Below are positions 6,709 through 9,473 of a stretch of 9,473 nucleotides of DNA, one piece after another. Positions within the stretch are counted from its first letter, which is position 1; every line of letters starts with the position of its first letter. This DNA comes from JBCDIQ01 sp039024295 (GTDB lineage Bacteria; Bacteroidota; Bacteroidia; J057): positions 1 through 9,473 of the forward strand of contig JBCDIQ010000225.1 in assembly GCA_039024295.1 (NCBI GenBank), in the 5' to 3' direction. Below the pieces are notes generated by a model, which saw only the letters and a program-made list of their open reading frames with translations, was not told where the DNA came from and searched no databases. The translations under genes were made by a program, and so were the position numbers.

Positions 6709-8376
6709 ATGTCAAAAAAGCGAATAGACATTGGCGACCTCGTGCTATTTGGAACGGTAAGCCTCGTTGGCTTTCTGCTGTTTTTAGGAGCCCCTCCCCT
6801 ATTCGATTGGGACGAAATCAACTTTGCGGAGTCAGCTCGGGAAATGCTGGTGACCGGAAATTATTTTCAGGTCCAGGTGAATTACCAGCCCTTTTGGGAA
6901 AAGCCCCCGCTATTTTTCTGGTTGCAGGCATTATGTATGCAGGTGTTTGGGGTGGGGGAATTTGCCGCCCGCATACCCAATGCCCTGATTGGGATGGCAA
7001 CGGTGCTCACCTTGTACGTGCAAGGGTGCCGCCTGAAAAACCCCATTCTCGGCAGATTGCTGGCTGGATTATACCTCGGTACCCTGTTGCCAGTCATTTA
7101 TTTCAAGTCGGGTATTATTGATCCGACGTTCAACTATTTCATCTTCCTGGGATTGATCACCATCTGGCAATTTGACCAAAAATGGATCACCTCTCCTGAG
7201 GAGGCTAAACAGGATGCCGCGCCTTGGGCGGCTGGTTTCTGGATTGGACTGGCTACCCTTACGAAAGGTCCTGTCGCCCTGCTCATGGTGCTGCTGATTT
7301 ATGGGGTGTACAAATTATGGGTAGACAAACTCCGGCTTCCCTGGCTTGCCGCAGGTAAATTTCTCCTGGCGTGGTTGATCCTGGTAGGCAGTTGGTATGG
7401 CCTTGAAACCCTCATTCACGGTCCCTGGTTCATCGAGCAATTCATTGAATACCAGCTCGGGTTATTTAGCCAACCAGTGGCCAGTCATGGGCAGCCGTTT
7501 TACTACCATTTTGTGGTATTCCTGCTGGGCTGTTTTCCTATTTCGGCCTTCACCTTTCGGGGGATGTTCGTCAAGCTGGAAGACACCCGACTCCAGCGGT
7601 TCATGACGGTGTGGTTTTGGGTGGTCATGGTGGTATTCTCCCTCGCTACGACTAAAATTGTCCACTACAGCTCACTGCTCTATTTTCCGGCGGTATTCCT
7701 ATCCGCTTTGTACGTGTACCAATTGCTGAAAGACAAAGCAGGCCTGAAATGGGAAAGCTACGTGCTATATGGAGTGGGCATGTTGCTTTGGGGACTGTTG
7801 CCCAGTTTATTGAATGTGGTGGTGAATCAACTGGACCTCCTCCTCCCTTACCTCGACGGCACTGCCCGGGAAGCCATCAAAATAGAAGTTGCCTGGACGG
7901 GATGGGAATGGATCTGGGGTGCTATATTCTTGTTAGGCATGGGCTGGAACCTCCGCCAGTTGGTCCAGGGGAAATACATTACCTTTGTGTACCTCCAATT
8001 GGTGCTGTGCCTGCTATTTGTAAACGGCATGTACAAAACCGTGGTCCCAAAAGTGGCGGTATACACCCAAGGTCCTCCCCAGGAGTTTTTCAGCCAATTT
8101 GTCGGACAGGATGTGTACCTCTTCCCTGCGGGCTACAAAAGCTACCTGCCCTATTTCTACGGCCGGATCAAACCCCACACCCACCCGGAAGGACACAGCA
8201 AAGAATGGCTCGCCAATGGGCAAATTGATAAGGCGGTGTATGCGGCTGCCCCCATTTCTGTTACCAAAAAAAGCTGGTTCAAGAAGAAGTATGCTAACCT
8301 GGAACGCCTATATGAAAAGGGAGGCTTTGTATTTTTTCAGCGGAAGCTGGGGGTGAGGTTGAGGGCGGGGGAGTGA
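6709..8376 (+). CDS. ArnT/PMT-like membrane glycosyltransferase
   Basis: The 555-residue polytopic protein resembles the GT-C class that transfers a sugar from a polyprenyl-phosphate carrier on the outer face of the inner membrane (ArnT, GT83, and protein mannosyltransferases, GT39). After the first helix (about 11-28), the first periplasmic loop carries FDWDEINFAESAREML (32-47), whose Asp-Glu (D35, E36) matches the catalytic/metal motif. WEKPPLFFW (63-71) follows, typical of ArnT-like enzymes. Further family features are IIDPTFNYF (136-144), LTKGPVAL (184-191) and HGQPFYYHF (260-268). About ten hydrophobic segments reach to about residue 460, then a small soluble alpha/beta-like domain ends the protein. 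The start is the ATG at 6709; the frame is open further upstream to 6475, but that part overlaps the antiporter and gives a charged non-membrane leader. The acceptor (lipid A, another glycolipid or protein) cannot be told; no arn genes are nearby. Confidence 0.88.
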   Translation: MSKKRIDIGDLVLFGTVSLVGFLLFLGAPPLFDWDEINFAESAREMLVTGNYFQVQVNYQPFWEKPPLFFWLQALCMQVFGVGEFAARIPNALIGMATVLTLYVQGCRLKNPILGRLLAGLYLGTLLPVIYFKSGIIDPTFNYFIFLGLITIWQFDQKWITSPEEAKQDAAPWAAGFWIGLATLTKGPVALLMVLLIYGVYKLWVDKLRLPWLAAGKFLLAWLILVGSWYGLETLIHGPWFIEQFIEYQLGLFSQPVASHGQPFYYHFVVFLLGCFPISAFTFRGMFVKLEDTRLQRFMTVWFWVVMVVFSLATTKIVHYSSLLYFPAVFLSALYVYQLLKDKAGLKWESYVLYGVGMLLWGLLPSLLNVVVNQLDLLLPYLDGTAREAIKIEVAWTGWEWIWGAIFLLGMGWNLRQLVQGKYITFVYLQLVLCLLFVNGMYKTVVPKVAVYTQGPPQEFFSQFVGQDVYLFPAGYKSYLPYFYGRIKPHTHPEGHSKEWLANGQIDKAVYAAAPISVTKKSWFKKKYANLERLYEKGGFVFFQRKLGVRLRAGE

Positions 8377-8584
8377 ACGGGGCACTTCAAAGGCAAAGCT
8401 TGGTAGCCTACAGGATTTTTAGGATATTTAGAGGAATTCTTAACCGATGGGGCACATAACTCTTTCTTGCGCGTTGCTATTGTTCACAAGGATTTAAGGA
8501 AGATCAGATTGTAGAGGAAAGTATATACAGTAGTTGCTCACTTTTCAGGGATGCTAAAAAATCTGAAAGAAATAAGATAACCAC

Positions 8585-9085
8585 ATGGTAAATTCTCGGA
8601 CCATATTTACGTTGCTTATTCTGGTCATTTCAGGGGTCAACACAGGTTGCAAACGCGATTATTTCACCAGTATTGAAGGGGTAGAAATTGAAGGCATTCT
8701 GGCGTATGATGAAGCTGGTTCCGCTCCGACGGAATTTTTGCAGGAGGACATCCTTCTGGGGGCCAACTTTGAAATGAGTAGGACTTCTGTAGACCTATTT
8801 CAGAGGGTGGATGAATTAACCATTTTGAACCCAGTAGTTGAAGAGCAAATCCAATTGACATCCAACAGGGATTTTTTTACAGCAACCGACACCATTCTGG
8901 CGGGGGAAAATTTGGTGGAATACTTCTCTTTCGTGCAACTGCAACGAGCATTCATGTTATTCTGTAATTTCAGGGCAAATGCTGAATTTTTAAATGAATC
9001 AGGCTATTATTGGATGTATGCAGAATTTGGATTATCGGATCAAATTAACGTTTCAGACTCATGCTTAGTGAAAATAAACTTTTGA
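8585..9085 (+). CDS. Small putative lipoprotein, first of a tandem pair
   Basis: The 166-residue protein begins with a signal peptide (basic start, hydrophobic core about 7-17) and a Cys at position 22 after NTG. This is an imperfect lipobox, since the -3 position is Asn and not Leu/Val. Export and possible lipid attachment in the cell envelope are likely. The mature part is acidic with no recognised family; residues 90-110 (QLTSNRDFF then DTILAGENL) match the next gene's product. Two further cysteines (C127, C160) are present. No clear promoter box is seen in the 208-bp gap before it (8377-8584). That gap contains only a weak direct repeat (GGATTTTTA/GGATATTTA near 8414-8431) and no obvious terminator for the glycosyltransferase. 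The gene's end overlaps the next start by 25 nt, so the two are probably translated from one mRNA. Confidence 0.7.
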   Translation: MVNSRTIFTLLILVISGVNTGCKRDYFTSIEGVEIEGILAYDEAGSAPTEFLQEDILLGANFEMSRTSVDLFQRVDELTILNPVVEEQIQLTSNRDFFTATDTILAGENLVEYFSFVQLQRAFMLFCNFRANAEFLNESGYYWMYAEFGLSDQINVSDSCLVKINF

Positions 9086-9473
9086 CAGGGTTTCGTTATT
9101 TCATCATATTTGCATCCTTTTTATTCGTCTGTTGTGAAAATTGTGAGGATTATCCTAAAAGGTATTTCCCTGAATTATTCCCAATAAGACCGGGAGCTGC
9201 CAACGATTTGGGCACACCTCAGATAGTAGATGGAGATACCCTATTGCTTGGCATAGGCACAGGGTTTACCGAATGCCAAACACCTGGGCAAGACGAACTG
9301 CTTATAACGGAGACTCAATTATTTTCAGATCGTAGCTTGATCCATCAATCAGATACGATCCCCGCTGGAACAAACCTGCTGAATGAAGACAAAATTAAGT
9401 CCTACGTCAGCATAATGAAAAATGAAGATTCTTTTACGGGTCTCTACCAATACATAGTCACCCTGGAGAGGAA
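9061..9473 (+). CDS. Partial putative lipoprotein, second of a tandem pair
   Basis: From the ATG at 9061 the frame is open for 137 codons to the window edge, so the C-terminus is missing. The product has a lipoprotein signal: polar start MLSENK, hydrophobic core about 13-23, and LFVCC at 21-25 with C24 or C25 as the lipid-bearing residue. A cysteine-rich start to the mature part (C24, C25, C28) follows. Residues 86-106 align without gaps to residues 90-110 of the preceding protein with 11 of 21 identities (shared QL, S, R, DTI, AG, NL). Both lie at a similar distance from the lipobox Cys, so the two are probably diverged tandem duplicates. The start lies inside the previous gene, 25 nt before its stop codon ends and in another frame, suggesting coupled translation. 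I recognise no function. Confidence 0.72.
   Translation, partial: MLSENKLLTGFRYFIIFASFLFVCCENCEDYPKRYFPELFPIRPGAANDLGTPQIVDGDTLLLGIGTGFTECQTPGQDELLITETQLFSDRSLIHQSDTIPAGTNLLNEDKIKSYVSIMKNEDSFTGLYQYIVTLER

Noticed and set aside
8377..8584. Possible promoter or terminator in the gap before the lipoprotein genes
   Set aside because: No box within one mismatch of TAnnTTTG and no stem-loop with a T-run; the AAGCTT palindrome and the 9-bp direct repeat are too short to interpret.

Overview
The window looks like a chromosomal segment from a member of the Bacteroidota. The placement rests on three things. Promoter-like boxes of the Bacteroidota type (TAnnTTTG and one-mismatch variants) precede several genes, and start codons generally lack a Shine-Dalgarno sequence. 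CarB is of the short type (937 residues, no C-terminal regulatory domain) and ends in a tail I associate with this phylum from memory. Lewinella/Saprospiraceae relatives are a guess; no marker here fixes the genus.

Layout. Positions 82-2060 carry four minus-strand genes of accessory character: a membrane-anchored protein of unknown function (82-753), a RelE/ParE-type toxin (841-1107) with its small antitoxin upstream (1097-1300, overlapping by 11 nt), and a secreted protein with a possible SH3-like C-terminal domain (1362-2060). This part is visibly more AT-rich than the next: 33% GC in 1021-1080 against 57% in 2581-2640, as spot counts. Positions 2128-4941 hold carB, also on the minus strand. 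From 5402 the coding direction flips: a CPA1-type Na+/H+ antiporter (5402-6676), an ArnT/PMT-like membrane glycosyltransferase (6709-8376), then two overlapping small lipoprotein genes (8585-9085 and 9061 to beyond the window end) that appear to be tandem paralogues.

The most unusual DNA is the 460-bp divergent gap between carB and the antiporter (4942-5401). Next to carB is a good promoter candidate (-7 box at 5006-5013). Then comes a degenerate heptanucleotide array in which AGG recurs every 7 nt for 13 units (5048-5134). Then comes a 165-bp imperfect palindrome (5203-5367) with 13-bp perfect terminal inverted repeats, an 8-bp apical stem exactly at its centre, and TTA on both sides. It behaves like a miniature inverted-repeat element. 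Its right end lies only 6 bp before the likely antiporter -7 box.

How the genes work together: CarB is housekeeping (pyrimidine and arginine precursor). The antiporter and glycosyltransferase are close (32 bp) and may be co-transcribed, both acting at the inner membrane. The toxin-antitoxin pair is a self-contained module. I see no rRNA, tRNA, CRISPR array or transposase gene. I found no clearly novel multi-gene system; the palindromic element, the heptamer array and the paired lipoproteins are the leads.
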